DNA of 64,000 bases, from positions 286,915 through 350,914 of the forward strand of contig QEOQ01000451.1 of NCBI GenBank assembly GCA_010279815.1, in the 5' to 3' direction. Position numbers and translations under genes: made by a program. Shown here in pieces: positions 13,445 to 24,690 of this stretch. Below the pieces are notes generated by a model. The model saw only the letters and a program-made list of their open reading frames with translations. It was not told the DNA's origin and did no database searches. Source of the stretch: Brachionus plicatilis. Taxonomy: Eukaryota > Rotifera > Eurotatoria > Ploima > Brachionidae. How positions within the stretch are numbered: the stretch's first letter is position 1; every line of letters starts with the position of its first letter.

Positions 13445-14759
13445 ATAAAAAAGTACAAAAAAGATAGTTGGTAGATGATAGCAATTAAAATCTCAGGTCA
13501 TGTCTTATGTAAATAATTAGATAATTATTAATTAATGTTTAATAAAACTTTAGTAAGTTACACAGAGAAGTTTGTTTAGTAAATTCCATAAGTTTTTAAA
13601 CTTTAAATTAAATTTAGTAATTTTTTTTTTCAATAATTACAATTAATTATGCCTTGAGATATTAATGAAGAAAATTGAATTTAATGATTTAAATTTAGTA
13701 GAGTGGATTTTCAAATACAAGCGAGAATATTTAGTGCTATGGCTTTTTTAAAATATGTTTATTTAATTTTGGCAGCTAGTTTTTTAATTAAAATTTCGCT
13801 TAAAATATCAAATTAATTAATTTGTACAAAAAAAATTCAAAATATATGCTATATTACATTCTTTTTTTGGTGCCATCTCGTTATTTATCCCATTTTTTAG
13901 TTTTTGTTTTTATCTTTTTATTTAATTTTTTAATGTAACAAACCGGTAAAAAAATTTTATTTTAAAGTTTATGGTTTTTTGATTAATTTAAAAATTGTGA
14001 GTTCAATTTATTTATAAATAAACTTTTTTAAATTGAGTTAGATTTATTTATCCTCAAAAATGTTTAGATTTAATCAAATTATTTTTATCAACAATCATTT
14101 TCAAACGAATGAAAAAATAGCTACAGTGATGCAATGAATTCACTCTTTCTAGCCTTAAATATTGCTAAATTAATTTTTTAAATAAAATTATTAAAAAATT
14201 TGATTGCCTTTATGACCAAAATTTGCTAACTATTCTGATTAAGACTTAGATTTTTGAAATTGTTATCATTATATAGATCATCAAAATTTATTAATGTTGT
14301 TAAATCTAACATAAAATTTTTCTAAGTAGTTCTTTAAACGTAAATAAAAAAGTAATTTCACGTAATTTTGATAACGTTGAAAATAATAGTCAAATATGTT
14401 TTTTTTAATTATGTTGTTTTTTTTAAGTTCAGAAAAAAAAACGTCATTCATTCAAACAATCATTAATTAGTAAAAAATAAAAAATAAATTTTGTGTACAA
14501 TAAAATCATAAACAAGTTATTTTACTTATTTATTTAAATTATAATAAATGTCATAAATAACGAAATTATCCGAATTTAGTGACATATTAATTTTTTGATG
14601 GAACTGGCTAATTGGTTGTTTAAAATGGGATTTTAAAGGCTTATTTGGTTAACCATTTTCTCCCAAAAAATCACCAAAATCACACTATTTATCACATTAT
14701 TAAGATAAAAAGATAAATTACTTTAATAAATTTTTAGATTTTAAAATAAATTTATTTTC
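13445..14759. other. Intergenic, A+T-rich
   Basis: Contains AATAAA-like signals for the upstream gene near 13444 and 13541. Otherwise no open frame, RNA gene or repeat that I can support. Confidence 0.5.
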
Positions 14760-15900
14760 TCGTATCCAAAGTGGTAAGTTTTATTCTATTCAATCTTTCT
14801 TCATATTCAAGATACTTCGTAGCTCTACGTTGTACTTTTTCTAATTCCTTCTTATCTTCTTTCTGGTAAGGATTCCAAACACTAACTCCATATTCAATAA
14901 GAGGTCTTACCAATGAGGTATAACTTAACTTAACTTAACTACATTGGCGTTCAAAAATTTGAAAATTTTTCCAAATCATTCCCAAAATCTTATTCGCTCT
15001 GCCAGAAGAGTAGCTAACATTTGCACCCCATTTTAGATCATTTTGAAAACACACCCAAATCCTCTTCCAATTTTGTTTTATATAATGATTCTGTTCCATA
15101 TTTATTAAAAATTGTGTAGTCAAACTGAGGATTTTTATTACCAATATGCATAACTTTAAACTTTTCTACGTTTAAATCAGTCGCCCATGTAATCGCCCAG
15201 CTTGAAACAGTATCTATATCGCGCTGTAAAGATAAGTAATCATTTAGATGGTAAATAGCTGCTAAAATTTTCATATCATCAGCCTAGACTTTTGTTTCAT
15301 TATTTAAAGATTCGGACAAATCGTTTATGAAAATAACAAAAAGAAGAGGCCCAAGGACCGATCCTTGCGGAACACCACTAGTAACATCAAGCCATTCTGA
15401 TTCAACGTTACCAAGAACAATACTTTGCTTTCTTCCATCTAAAAAATTTTTCACTCAATCTAATATTTTTCCTTCGAATCCATAAGCTGATAACTTGTAG
15501 AGTTACAGTCGATGTGAAACTTTGTCAAAGGCCTTGGAAAAGTCAGTGTATACGATGTCGATCTGATTGCCAGAGGCTAGAAGATTTTAGATTATATCCA
15601 TTGTTTCTAGTATATTTGAAGAGCACGACTTTTTTGGAACGAAACCGTTTTGAGCGTTAGATAAAAGAGCGTTCTTCAATAAGTGCATTAACATTCGTTC
15701 TTTAATTATGCTCTACTGGGCCTAATTAAAGATATATATATATATCGGGCCTACTGCCTTATTTTCGTCTAAATTATTCAACTTATCACAAACAGTCTTA
15801 ACGTTAATTATCAAGTCAATATCATTTGGACATATGACATTCGTTCTACGATTAAAGATTGGAAACTGACGATTCGAATCACCCCGTCAATAATTGTATA
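14760..15900 (-). mobile_element. Dead non-LTR retrotransposon (Jockey/CR1-like) reverse-transcriptase remnant
   Basis: On the minus strand several short frames line up, in order, with the C-terminal half of a LINE reverse transcriptase: a DFSKAFDKV segment (about 15510-15550), [14 protein letters not shown] (about 15340-15390), the catalytic xADD motif (about 15280), a region with WATDLNVEKFKVMHIGN, and finally an LIEYGVSVWNPY..LEKVQRRATKYLE segment (about 14770-14910). The frame is broken by stops and indels. The Tyr codon expected before ADD is TAG, so the copy cannot make an active enzyme. A (TAACT)4 run at 14921-14940 interrupts the 3' part, and an (AT)n run sits near 15732-15745. Confidence 0.85.
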
Positions 15901-16751
15901 ATTATAACCAAAAAAATTGACGCTTTTTAACCGATAGAAGGCAAGAAAAAATTAAATTAAATTATTTTATAAGAAAGGCAAACGAAGAAGGCAATTAAAG
16001 TAAAAAAATCAAAAAATACTGAAATTAAACTTTCAAGAAATGAATACATTTGTAATTAATGCCAAATTCGTTTTGATGATGACAAAGCAAATTCTAATAT
16101 CTAGTTAGCTTGTGAAAGATGTGATAAATGGTCTTGGTTTGAATTTTTACCGGAAAAATTAAAATTTAGTACATACTATGAATACAAGTGCTTTCAGTAT
16201 TTGAAAAAAATTAGTTTTTTTATTAAATTTTATGCTACACTAACTAGTAAAAAAAGACAGAATAAAATAGGAAATAAAATAAAATTGAAAAAAGACTCTT
16301 AAACAATCTCAATTATATTTAAAAAGCTTATTATAAATATTTTTAAAAATTATCCATTTTTTTTTAATTGAAAACAGATTAAATAAAAGTAATAAAGCTT
16401 AAATGATACTTTAAAGTTTGACTAATTCTACGATGTGACAATTTATCAAAAATTTTTAGAAACATTAAAACCATTTTAATATTTTCTAGCAATTAAATAA
16501 TTTAGTAGAAATTTTATAGAAATCAAATTAAAAATATTGCACAGCTTGGTTCAATTCCAAAGCTATCATTTTGCTCTTTAGAAAAAAATATAAATTGTTC
16601 TTTTTAGTATTGCAAATTTTGTACCAAAAATTTTATCATATCACAATAAATGTTTTTTAAAATTCATTTAATTATACTTTTATTTTGAAAATAAGTAAAT
16701 AAAGTTTTTAAACAATTTGGTTAATTATTCTAAAAACATAAAAACTAAAAT
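15901..16751 (+). pseudogene. Intergenic with a possible decayed PHD-type zinc-finger remnant (about 16003-16210)
   Basis: On the plus strand, around 16050-16200, one frame shows a C-x2-C pair (YICN-stop-CQ), then ACERCDKWSWFEF and a later YEYKCF, the Cys/Trp spacing of a PHD-like finger, with two stop codons inside. PHD-like fingers occur in some non-LTR retrotransposon ORF1 proteins, so it may be transposon debris, but it is on the opposite strand from the neighbouring LINE. The rest of the interval is featureless A+T-rich sequence. Confidence 0.35.
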
Positions 16752-17730
16752 TCATTTTCTTTGCCAAATAGTAATTAAACAAATGGTGTACTGAAATTTT
16801 CGTCTAGTTTCTCTAATAAGCATAGGTAATTCAGTTTGATGGCACAAATCGAAAGAACCACCCATAGCAGTCTTAAGTCCATCGATACCATTGACTTCTT
16901 TGCCATTTTCATCAACAAATCCTCCTATCCAATTTTCTTTGGGAGTATATTGTGTTCCCCATGTAAACGGAGTGGACATTATAACATATTTTCGAGGTTT
17001 TACCAAAGTTTTAAGTCGATTTAAAAACTTCATCGGTTCTGTCAATCGACAGACCAAATTCGACGCAAGCACTAGATCAAATTCTCCTAAATCTTCTCTT
17101 AAATTGCAAGCGTCCCCGACCTCAAAGCTTAATCTGTCCACATTCACCTCCGGGTCCAGTTGGTAGAACAATTTTTGGTTAAGATCTCCCTCTAGAGTGC
17201 ATTCATAATCAATTTTTTTTTCAGCTAAAATTTTTTTACAATGATCAACAAAATTAACACTGTAATCAATTCCAATCACTTGGTCAAAAAGTTTAGAAAG
17301 CTCAAAACATGATCGGCCTACAGCACAACCAACATCCAGAGCTCTTCTAGGATGAGGCTAAAAATTTTAATTGAAAAAATTTAAAAAATTATTTATTTAT
17401 TTTTTTCTTAAATAGATTTACTGCTTCTGAGAAGAAAATTTCAGGACAATGATCACGGCATAACAAAGCAACGTTCCGGGGAAACAAGACACAATTGCGG
17501 ATATCAGAATATTGGTTCAATTCGGACAGGATAATATCGTTGGTCTCAGCAAAGTTAAATAGCATGTATTGATCCAATAAAGCTTTTTCTTCATAAATTT
17601 TGCTTTGTAGGGCTTTTTTTCCTTTACATTTTGATTTGCACAAGAGACGCTTTAAAAATATGTATCCAGCAATTGATAAGGCTCCACTTGTGAGCGAAAT
17701 CAAAGCTATGTAAGAACTATGATGCGGCAT
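16752..17730 (-). CDS. Membrane-anchored OvoA C-terminal-type SAM methyltransferase, 2 exons, 304 aa
   Basis: Exons (minus): 17422-17730 and 16752-17357, 915 nt in one frame, with a 64-nt intron. The ATG is at 17730-17728. Residues 7-26 form a hydrophobic helix followed by a Lys/Cys-rich stretch, suggesting an N-terminal membrane anchor. The rest is a class I SAM methyltransferase: LDVGCAVGR (110-118), GIDYS (132-136), GDACNL (184-189), FDLVLASNLVCRL (197-209). The signatures STPFTWGTQYTPKENWIGGF (231-250) and IRETRRKFQ near the end are those of the C-terminal domain of OvoA, the putative 4-mercaptohistidine N1-methyltransferase of ovothiol synthesis. The DinB and sulfatase-like domains of OvoA are absent here. 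Family assignment is from remembered motifs; the substrate is inferred and could differ. Confidence 0.85.
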
Positions 17731-18120
17731 TTATAAATTTTCTTCTCAACACGCTTTTGTAAAAATAAAAAATTTCAAAAAGTGATCATTTTTACTCTTT
17801 TTATATTAATTTTGAAAGCGTTTCCTAAATATACACTATAAACCTTGATTACCATCAATTTTTTGAATGTGCAAATTTTTTTTTCTCTTTATCCAAATGA
17901 TGTTTTCTAAAATGCATTTTTAATAATTTTAAAAAAAATTCAAAATTTTCGAGAACTAGGCTGAATGAGGTGCTCAAGACACATTTCAATGTCTCGAATA
18001 AAATTCAGTATTAACATATATTAACATGGTTAATTTGCCAAATAAGCTCTAATAAATTATGATTCTACTTAAATTAAAAAAAAATATTAAAATTGAATAA
18101 TTTGGATTTAATTTTTTCAA
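17731..18120. promoter_or_regulatory. Shared divergent promoter region
   Basis: The 390 bp between the start codons of the methyltransferase (-) and the SNARE gene (+) must hold both promoters and 5' UTRs. No specific element can be called in this A+T-rich sequence. Confidence 0.45.
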
Positions 18121-19288
18121 ATGAGTTCGGATCCGTTCAATATTGTCAAAGAGTAAGAAAATAACAAGCCGAAAATGGCTCAATTCTAATCCATTTTTTG
18201 GTAGAGAACTTAAAAAAACTGTGACCAAGACTCAGAGTTTAATCAATAAATACAACAATGTGATTAATGGTAATAGCACTGACGCCGAAGCTCAGAATAT
18301 TTTTAGTGAAATTCGTATAAGTGTGAGAAGCATTAATTGGGATCTACAGGATTTGAATGAAACTATAGGTTGGTTTATTTCATGGTTGTTTATTTTTTTG
18401 AATTTTTTTGAAAATTAAATTTTAAAGAAATTGCTTCAAAAAATCCGAATAAATTTAATTTAACCAACCATGAGATTGAAAATAGAAAGCAATTCATCGA
18501 GCAGACCAGAGACTTTGTCCAAGTAGAAAAAAATAATTCAAAACTATAGAAACTTTTATATTTGCTTAAGAAAATACAACAAAATTATAGCATTGATTTC
18601 GAGAAGACTTCTTCTGCAAACTTGGCACAAACCGATAAAATAAACATCCGAGTTCCAGACCTAATCTCAAACTCGACCAAAAATTATAAAGAGAATGCCA
18701 ACTTTGATATTGATGACGAGTCCGATTACGAATTAGACACAAGACAGCCATCACGGAATCAGAAGGGTGTCAATTTTGATTTGAGCCATAAAAATGAATC
18801 TAGCAGCAGATATGTTTCGGTTCAGATGCAGCATGAGGTTTTGCAAATATTTTAATTTAAATTTTTTGAATCAAATTTTTTTTAAGGATATTTTCAAAGA
18901 ACAAGACAAAAATCTAGATTTAATTAGTACTAGGGTGAGCAGCTTGAAGAATATTAGCCAAACAATGCAGAACGAACTAGATGATCAAGCGAATTTGTTG
19001 GATGACATTGGAAGAGAAATGGACACAGCTGATTCTAGGATGCAAAATGTGATGAAGAAAATGACCAAAGTTTTACATTTGAGTAGCGGTAATTTTTATG
19101 ATGAAATATTCTATTAAGAATTTTCAAAAATTTCTTTATTAATTTTGAGAATTTTGAATTAATTTTTGGATTATTTAATTAATTTAATTTAATGCTATAT
19201 TTTTTTAGATAAGCGACAATGGACTTTAATTGGAATTTTGTTGTTGGCAATATTTATTGTGATCATTTTATTTATAATTCTTCCTTAA
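18121..19288 (+). CDS. Stx6: Syntaxin-6-like Qc SNARE, 6 exons, 279 aa
   Basis: Tail-anchored SNARE expected at the trans-Golgi network and endosomes, where it drives vesicle fusion. Exons: 18121-18152, 18205-18368, 18428-18522, 18571-18837, 18887-19088, 19209-19288; 840 nt in one frame. The N-terminus (MSSDPFNIVKE) and the helical SINWDLQDLNETI..ASKNPNKFNL stretch match the syntaxin-6 Habc domain. A polar linker follows. The SNARE motif spans about residues 187-253, with the zero-layer glutamine at Gln220 in ELDDQANLLDDIG. A DKRQW segment leads into a C-terminal transmembrane helix (about 259-278). The length is close to the usual 255 aa, the excess being in the linker. Introns are 48-59 nt except the last (120 nt). 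Syntaxin-10/8 are alternatives, but the N-terminal domain favours syntaxin-6. Confidence 0.92.
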
Positions 19289-20373
19289 TTTTTTAATGCT
19301 TACAGATATTTATTATTATTAGTGTAAAGTTTTATTATTTTATTTTTTATCTTATCTTGGCAGCTCGAGGAAAGTAATTTCAGGTTTAAATGAATACGGG
19401 TAGAGTCAAAAAATTAAAGTAATGGCAATTGATTCGATTGGTAATGGTTTGTATTTGGACATGATTGGTGAAAAATTTTCTTAAAATTCTAGAAATCAAC
19501 TCAATATTGTTTTTTTCTCAAAATAAATTTTCTTTTTTTTAATTTTATTTTCTTTATTAAAATTTTACATGATAAAAATTTTAAATTTAATTCAATAACT
19601 TACATTAAAAATAAAGTTTTTATTCTGAAAATAATTACTAAAAGACCTAATTAGTCATTTAACGTTTATTTTCATCTCAACAATTAAACTGAAAAGTCAA
19701 AACAAACTTTTGGCGTGAATTTCAGAAAAAAAGGATCCCGGTCCCTAAATTATCGTTAAAATAAAAGATTAAAACCTGAAATTGGAAATGTTGATTGTAA
19801 GGTTTCGGTAGTTCAAAACTTTGCAATTTAAACACCAGATTTAGAAATTGCATCCCAAAAAGCCCAACTCAATTTAAATGTTTTTCAATTTTAAGATTTT
19901 TTTTCTATTTGTGTTTTATTGTAACTTTATTGCCATCTTAACGTCAAGCTAAAGAAATTAAAATTTTTAAATACAGTATCGGTAATTAAATGTAATATGT
20001 AATATGAAAAAGACTTTTTTAAATCTTAGTTTAAATTGTTACAATAGCCGCCAGTAAATTTTTCAACAAAAACATGTCACATTCATTATGACATATTAGT
20101 TGAATGATTGAAAAAAAAATAAATTAAATTAATTATTTTAAAAATGCCCCGATCCATTAGCTGTTGTATAAGTCTTATAAATTTTTAATATTTTTAAAAG
20201 CTTAAACTTAATTAATAATTATTAAAGTAAAGAAATTCATGTCAAGAATAGCAAAGAAGTTTATTAGCTTTAATTTAAAAAAATCTTTTAAAGAGGTTGA
20301 GCCTTGCCAAAGTTAATAGACTTAGTATTAGAGGGACTTACTATGGTTTATGGCTTAGGGGGCTATACAATTA
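19289..20373. other. Intergenic, A+T-rich
   Basis: No open frame or repeat that I can support. The stretch runs from the SNARE 3' end to the left TIR of the first long-TIR element. Confidence 0.45.
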
Positions 20374-22799
20374 CAGTGTTTAAAGTTAAACTGTATAATG
20401 GATAAGATTACATCATTTCTTGTATGAATAGTACTGAATTTTAGAGGAAAAAATGAAAAATTAATAAAAATTTGAATTTTATAAGACAATTTTTGAAAAA
20501 AAAAATTACACTTTATTACTTTTTTACATCATTTTACGTAAAATTACACAATTTAATTTAATAATATGTAGTTTTCTGTCTTATTTTTTAAGTAATGTAA
20601 ATATTAGGAAAGTACCCAAATTTTTTTGTCAAAAGATGATTTTAAAAATAACAAAAAACTTTATGCAATTAAAAATGATTCAAAAAGTGAAACAATAAAT
20701 ATTTTGTATGAATAAATAAAAAATTAAAAAATAATTTTATTTATACTTTTTTCAAAAATCATAGTCATGAGCTCAGTTGAACAAAATAAGTTAGAAAGTC
20801 AAAGTATGACTTTTGCTTTTAAATTTTATTTTGTTCAAGTGAACTCATGACTATGATTTTTGAAAAAAGTATAAATAAAATTATTTTTTAATTTTTATAT
20901 TTTTTAATTAAACCATTAAGCAATTAATAGAATAAAGAAGAAAGTATCAGCTAAGTCCTTGGTTTGATTCTGAATTAAGAAACTCAAGAAATTTAAGGAT
21001 TTTTTGTTATCATAAATATTAAATTAACAGGGATGTTACTAATTTAAATGAGAGGGTGAAAAACTAATTGGTGAACAGAGTGAATACAGAGTCGATATTA
21101 GTCAAAAAAATGAAAGTTTTGTCATCATAGTTAACTTGATTTGATCGACCATATTAAATTTAAATAACAATAAAATTTACTTAGAGAAAATTTTTTTTTC
21201 ATTTCAAATATTTCGAAACCAAATTCGGCACCAAACAATTTATAATACTAAAAAATATCAATTTTTTGCTAAATCATATTGCAGAATAAAACGTAAAAAT
21301 AATTTGCGCAACTCAGCCAAAAAATTCCACTTTCCGTGTTAACGCATTTTAGAACAAATACAGTGTTTTACTTTAAACCGCAGAACGGATAATATTACAT
21401 CATTTTATTTAATTTTTCATAAAAAATGTAAAATCACGTTTTTTCAAGTAAAACTTAACAAAAATGCTGACGGCCAAAAAATTCTAATTTTTCGGATAAA
21501 AATTTGATTTTCATTAGATTTGTTTAGTTTTATTACAATTTTTTCGAAGCTTGAATTTTTACATTTTGTTAATTTTTTTTGCATAATTTTGCATAATTTT
21601 GCATAAAATAATGTTATAAACTGTAAAAAAAGGTAGTTTTTTGTAAAAGAATAAAATCTGCATGTTATGAAGTCACTTATTTCTTTTTAAATGCCTTACT
21701 TTAATTTTTAATTTTATTTAAGCTATTATTTCAAGTATTCAAAGGATTCAATAGTTTTTACAAATCAAAACAAATTAAAAATCTTCTAAACAAATCTTTG
21801 AAAAACAAATATTATATCCTTATCAAATAAAAAATTAAAAATACAATTTTATTTTATACCTTTATTTTATTTTAAAAAAAATTAAATTTAAAAATACTAA
21901 AGCAACTGACTATTTATTTTTTTCGATTTTTTAGTATTAACAACAAGAGATTTTACTAATACATAAAGAGCAAAATTTGCTAGGTCTTTTAGTGAAGAAC
22001 CAGGAAAAACTCTTGGATTTTATACAAAAAATTATCAGGATACAATAAATAAAATCAAAAGTAATTTTTTGCCCTTCTTTTAAAAATCGCCTCTTAACAA
22101 TTAGCTTATGTTAAAACAAGCAAGTGACCATTTTATGATAAATAAATATATGAGGAGATTGCTTTAAAATATTTTTTATTTTTAATTTAAATTTTAATAA
22201 TAAGTTGAGTATAAATAGAGAATAAATAGTTGAGTTAGCCAAACTGGTGCCTGCGGACAAATCTTTCAATGAATGCTGCTTAAAAATTAATTGATTTTTA
22301 AAATAATGGTATAAAATAAAATTGTATTTTTAATTTTTTATTTAAAATTAATTTTTTTTCACTTTTCCAATCATTTTTAATTGCAAAAATTGTGTTTTTA
22401 TTTTAAAAATCATCTTTTGACAAAAGAAAAAAAAGTAATTTACTAATATTTACATAAATCTAGAAAATATGACAAAAAATTACATATTATTACATTAAAT
22501 TGTGTAATTTTACGTAAAATGATGTAAAAAAATGTAATAAAGTCTAATGTTTTTTTTTCAAAAATTTTTTTAAAAAATTCAAATATTTTTATTTATTTTC
22601 CACTTTTTCTTCTAAAATCCAATTTTTTTTGGCCGTAAGCGTTTTCGGCCAAACTTACTTAAACTGGTGTAATATTACGTAAAATTACGTAATATTACAA
22701 AAAGAAATGATGTAATAGTACGTAAGCTTACATTTTCTGACGTAAAATTACGTAAAATAACGTAATCTTACCCATTATACAGTTTAACTTTAAACACTG
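20374..22799. mobile_element. Long-TIR DNA transposon (element A), Tc1/mariner-like ends, non-autonomous
   Basis: The left end (CAGTGTTTAAAGTTAAACTG at 20374) and the right end (its inverse ending at 22799) are flanked by TA (20372-20373 and 22800-22801), the target duplication of Tc1/mariner-class elements. Similarity continues inward: shared blocks include TTTGTCAAAAGATGATTT and GCAATTAAAAATGATT, giving arms of about 375 bp (left) and 490 bp (right, with extra ACGTAAAATTACGTAA-type repeats). No transposase frame is visible, so it is a non-autonomous or fold-back-like copy. It overlaps element B in an interleaved rather than nested way. Confidence 0.75.
20718..20896. repeat. Large hairpin (arms about 70 bp)
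   Basis: The arm at 20718-20789 pairs with 20824-20896, nearly perfectly, around a loop of about 34 nt; the arms include TATACTTTTTTCAAAAATCA and TAGTCATGAGCTCA-like sequence. The hairpin lies at the inner end of the left arm of element A. Confidence 0.85.
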
Positions 22800-23245
22800 T
22801 AAGTTTATTTATCAAATAATTTCAATAAATTGATATTTGGAATGGGATATCAAACAAAAGATGTGCTAATTTTGAGTTTAATTTTTTTCTTGAAAATCAA
22901 AAAATTAATTCTTTATTAAAAAGTATATAAAAATAGCATGAATGCTAAAATTAATTAATTAAATATTAGCAAGGATTTTTTCTTTAAAATATTTTTTAGG
23001 TTATTGCTTTTGTCATTAAAAAATGGCTTTAATAAAAATAAAAAAATATTATTCAATAAAACAAAATTTTTTTATTACAAAAAATTACCTATTTTTACAG
23101 TTTATAACATTATTTTATATACAATCATGCAATAAAATGTAAAATTTAAAGTTGTGAAGAAATTGTAATTACCTGAAAATGAATTTTTTATCCGATAAAT
23201 TAGACTATTTTGGCCGTCAGTATTTTTGTTTAATGTAAAATACTG
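21361..23245. mobile_element. Related long-TIR element (element B), interleaved with element A
   Basis: The left end, TA-CAGTGTTTTACTTTAAAC at 21359, pairs with a right end reading ..TACTG-TA at 23245-23247. Inverted arms of about 250-300 bp share GCTGACGGCCAAAA, TTCGGATAAAAA-like and ATAATGTTATAAACTGTAAA blocks. The right arm lacks about 100 bp near its tip. The tip resembles element A (CAGTGTTT..), so both belong to one family. No coding frame. The left end lies inside element A and the right end outside it. Confidence 0.7.
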
Positions 23246-24299
23246 TATTTAACAACTCAAAAATTTTTTATCTAAAAATTAAAAATTTATTCTGTAATTT
23301 TATTTAGCTGATACATTCAATCTGCCACTTAAGTCTAGCTTCTACAAATATTTTGCAGAAAAATTTTTGCATATTTTAATTAAAGAAAAATGTTTATTTT
23401 TTTTTTAATTTTTGTCCAATTTTTATTTGTTCTAAAATCACAAAGAGGTAAGGTGTAGGTAATTTTATATTTTTACTTTTTACATTTTCATATCGATAAA
23501 TTTTCCAAAAAATTGTCTAAAAAATTAAAAATATAAACATGAAAAGATAAAAAGATAAAAATGCAAAATTATTTACATTTTGTCCACAATTGCCAATTTA
23601 GGGAGATTCAAATATATGGTAAGGTATTAGACAAAAAAGTTATGCATTCCAAAAATCTTGATCTAAAACTAATCTGTATTTATCCAGCTATCTGATAATT
23701 AATGGAACAGAATGGACAGCCTTGGTATGTCTCGGCGTTGTGAATTTTGGCACAAAAAACAAAAACAAAATATTAAAAATGCAAAAGCTCAAGTTCTGAA
23801 GGACCTAAACATGTTCTGTAAATTGTAGCAACTGATAATCCTTTTTGTCACCAGCATACTGATTCTGCAAAATTCTACAATAAATCTCCAAATTCAGAAA
23901 ATTTGAAATTTTTGATATTCAGTTATATTAAAAATCTAACTCAACTTTAAGTGGTGGTTTAGAGGATATATCAGTTGCCACAATTTACAGAATATCGGTC
24001 CAGATTATAGTTTGTTTTTGTTTTTTGTTCTAGTAGTAGTAGTAGTAGCATAAATGCTGAAGAAGACTTAAATCTCCAAGAAGTGGCGCACGTAGACCCC
24101 ACACTATAAAAGCCAATTGCCAATTGATAAGCTTTTTTTAGATAACTTATTTTTACATATTTTTAAATAACTTTTGTTTTTATAGTTTTAGATGCAAAAA
24201 AAAATTTTAAATTCTACTCGCATCAAACAATGACTTTTTATAAAAAAAAATTTTATCTCAGTAACTTGTCAATTCTTTTTTTTTAAATGTTCGTATTTG
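23246..24299. repeat. Repeat-rich intergenic DNA with dispersed inverted copies
   Basis: The sequence around 23812-23840 (TTCTGTAAATTGTAGCAACTGATA) recurs inverted at about 23965-23995. The adjacent block with GTCACCAGCATACTGATTCTG (about 23850-23875) recurs inverted at about 24718-24745. A (TAG)6 microsatellite lies at 24031-24048. No gene seen. The pattern suggests fragments of another fold-back element interrupted by the LINE remnant that follows. Confidence 0.5.
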
Positions 24300-24690
24300 T
24301 GATCCTCTTAGTTACCGCATCAAGAGTGTTCCAATTTCCCACTATCCTGTTTGTAAAAAAGTTGTGTCTCATACCACAATTTGCGGATCAGCTGCCGCTC
24401 GATCGCTTCATGACAAGTTCTTGTATTCCCTGCCGGGCTTTCTAGATCGTCCGAAGCCAGCTTTTGATCCCCATTTATGAATGTCACCCGATCATGACCA
24501 TGCTTAATTGAGTAGCTGAATGAGATCACCTCGCCTGCGCCTCTTTTCAAATGTGCTCTAGTCTAGAGCTTCTCTTCTCTCGAGATAGGGTTTCGATCAT
24601 TTATTCAAGTTCAAGTACCATTTTAGAAAATCTACGCTGAACTTGCTCGAGGACTTCGATATCGTTCTAAAATATACAATATTCTGAATT
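24300..24690 (-). mobile_element. LINE reverse-transcriptase 3' tail remnant
   Basis: An island of higher G+C. On the minus strand, alternating frames give DIEVLEQVQRRFSKM (about 24645-24675) and, further on, RHNFFTNRIVGNWN near 24335-24380, the usual ending of Jockey/CR1-type ORF2 proteins. Frameshifts and stops separate the pieces, so it is long dead. It is probably a second family or copy distinct from the one at 14.8-15.9 kb. Confidence 0.7.
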
